Source: an uncultured Collinsella sp. (GTDB taxonomy: Bacteria > Actinomycetota > Coriobacteriia > Coriobacteriales > Coriobacteriaceae). From it: a DNA stretch of 5,010 bases. The stretch spans positions 1-5,010 of the forward strand of contig URWS01000135.1 of the NCBI GenBank assembly GCA_900551605.1, read 5' to 3'. Positions within the stretch are counted from its first letter, which is position 1. Each line of letters opens with the position of its first letter. The notes beneath the pieces are model-generated. The model was given only the letters and a program-made list of their open reading frames with translations, made no database searches and had not been told where the DNA came from. Positions 4,884 through 5,010 of the stretch are shown one piece after another. A program made the position numbers and the translations under genes.

Positions 4884-4981
4884 GCCTCTCCTCTCTATCG
4901 TGTTGGCGTCCCGTCTGGGGGTCGTGGCTGGCGATTGCCGGGCGACCCTTCGAAAGGGACATGACATGCAGCCCCTATAAT
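4884..4981 (-). promoter_or_regulatory. Truncated leader of the NifU-like/GGGtGRT operon
   Basis: These 98 bases lie between the first gene of the operon and the adapter junction. The ribosome binding site GAGGAGAG is directly before the ATG. A short inverted repeat CCCTT-CGA-AAGGG (4946-4958) could be a regulator site or leader hairpin. No complete promoter is seen on the minus strand; a -35 element could lie beyond the end of genuine sequence. Confidence 0.4.
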
Positions 4982-5010
4982 CTGTCTCTTATACACATCT
5001 GACGCTGCCG
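4982..5010. other. Nextera/Tn5 sequencing adapter (artefact)
   Basis: CTGTCTCTTATACACATCT (4982-5000) is the 19-bp Tn5 mosaic end. It is followed by GACGCTGCCG (5001-5010), the start of the Nextera read-1 adapter in reverse complement. This is library DNA left at a contig end, not genome sequence. Genuine sequence stops at about 4981, and reading frames that cross the junction are artefacts. Confidence 0.97.

Noticed and set aside
4884..4967. Upstream in-frame start for the scaffold protein at 4967
   Set aside because: The extra 28 residues are Arg-rich and not family-like, and a good Shine-Dalgarno site precedes the ATG at 4883.
4976..4981. Perfect TATAAT on the plus strand
   Set aside because: No -35 element at proper spacing, and the sequence immediately downstream is adapter, so no gene can be linked to it.
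4817..5002. 61-codon plus-strand frame ending in LSLIHI
   Set aside because: Its C-terminus is translated Tn5 adapter.

Overview
The window looks like one small contig from a GC-rich gut actinobacterium, most likely class Coriobacteriia (Collinsella or a relative). This is inferred from the coding bias, the Shine-Dalgarno sites and the GGGtGRT / NifU-like gene pair; no taxonomic marker proves it. The left edge cuts into a tRNA gene. The last 29 bases (4982-5010) are not genomic: they match the Nextera/Tn5 sequencing adapter.

Layout: (1) 1-320 holds the 3' two thirds of a tRNA-Lys(CTT) gene and its terminator, a run of GC-rich palindromes, and a second degraded copy of the tRNA 3' end. That copy has its own terminator with a different stem sequence. 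Conserved flanks (24 bp and 32 bp) bracket both terminators. (2) 321-1181, minus strand, is a DinD (DNA-damage-inducible protein D) gene with mixed codon use. A 19-bp inverted repeat overlaps its probable -10 element. (3) 1343-2869, minus strand, is a stand-alone FAD flavoprotein of the fumarate reductase / succinate dehydrogenase / L-aspartate oxidase superfamily. It lacks the covalent-FAD histidine and the HPT-motif histidine. (4) 3126-4883, minus strand, is a two-gene operon: a NifU/IscU-like Fe-S scaffold protein followed, 18 bases later, by a GGGtGRT-family protein. It ends at a strong intrinsic terminator (3052-3090). Strong codon bias suggests high expression.

No protein-coding gene is supported on the plus strand; the long plus-strand frames are shadows of the biased minus-strand genes. 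The candidate for a little-described system is the NifU-like / GGGtGRT pair. The other region worth attention is the tRNA-Lys-adjacent repeat cluster next to dinD, which may be the footprint of an integrative element.
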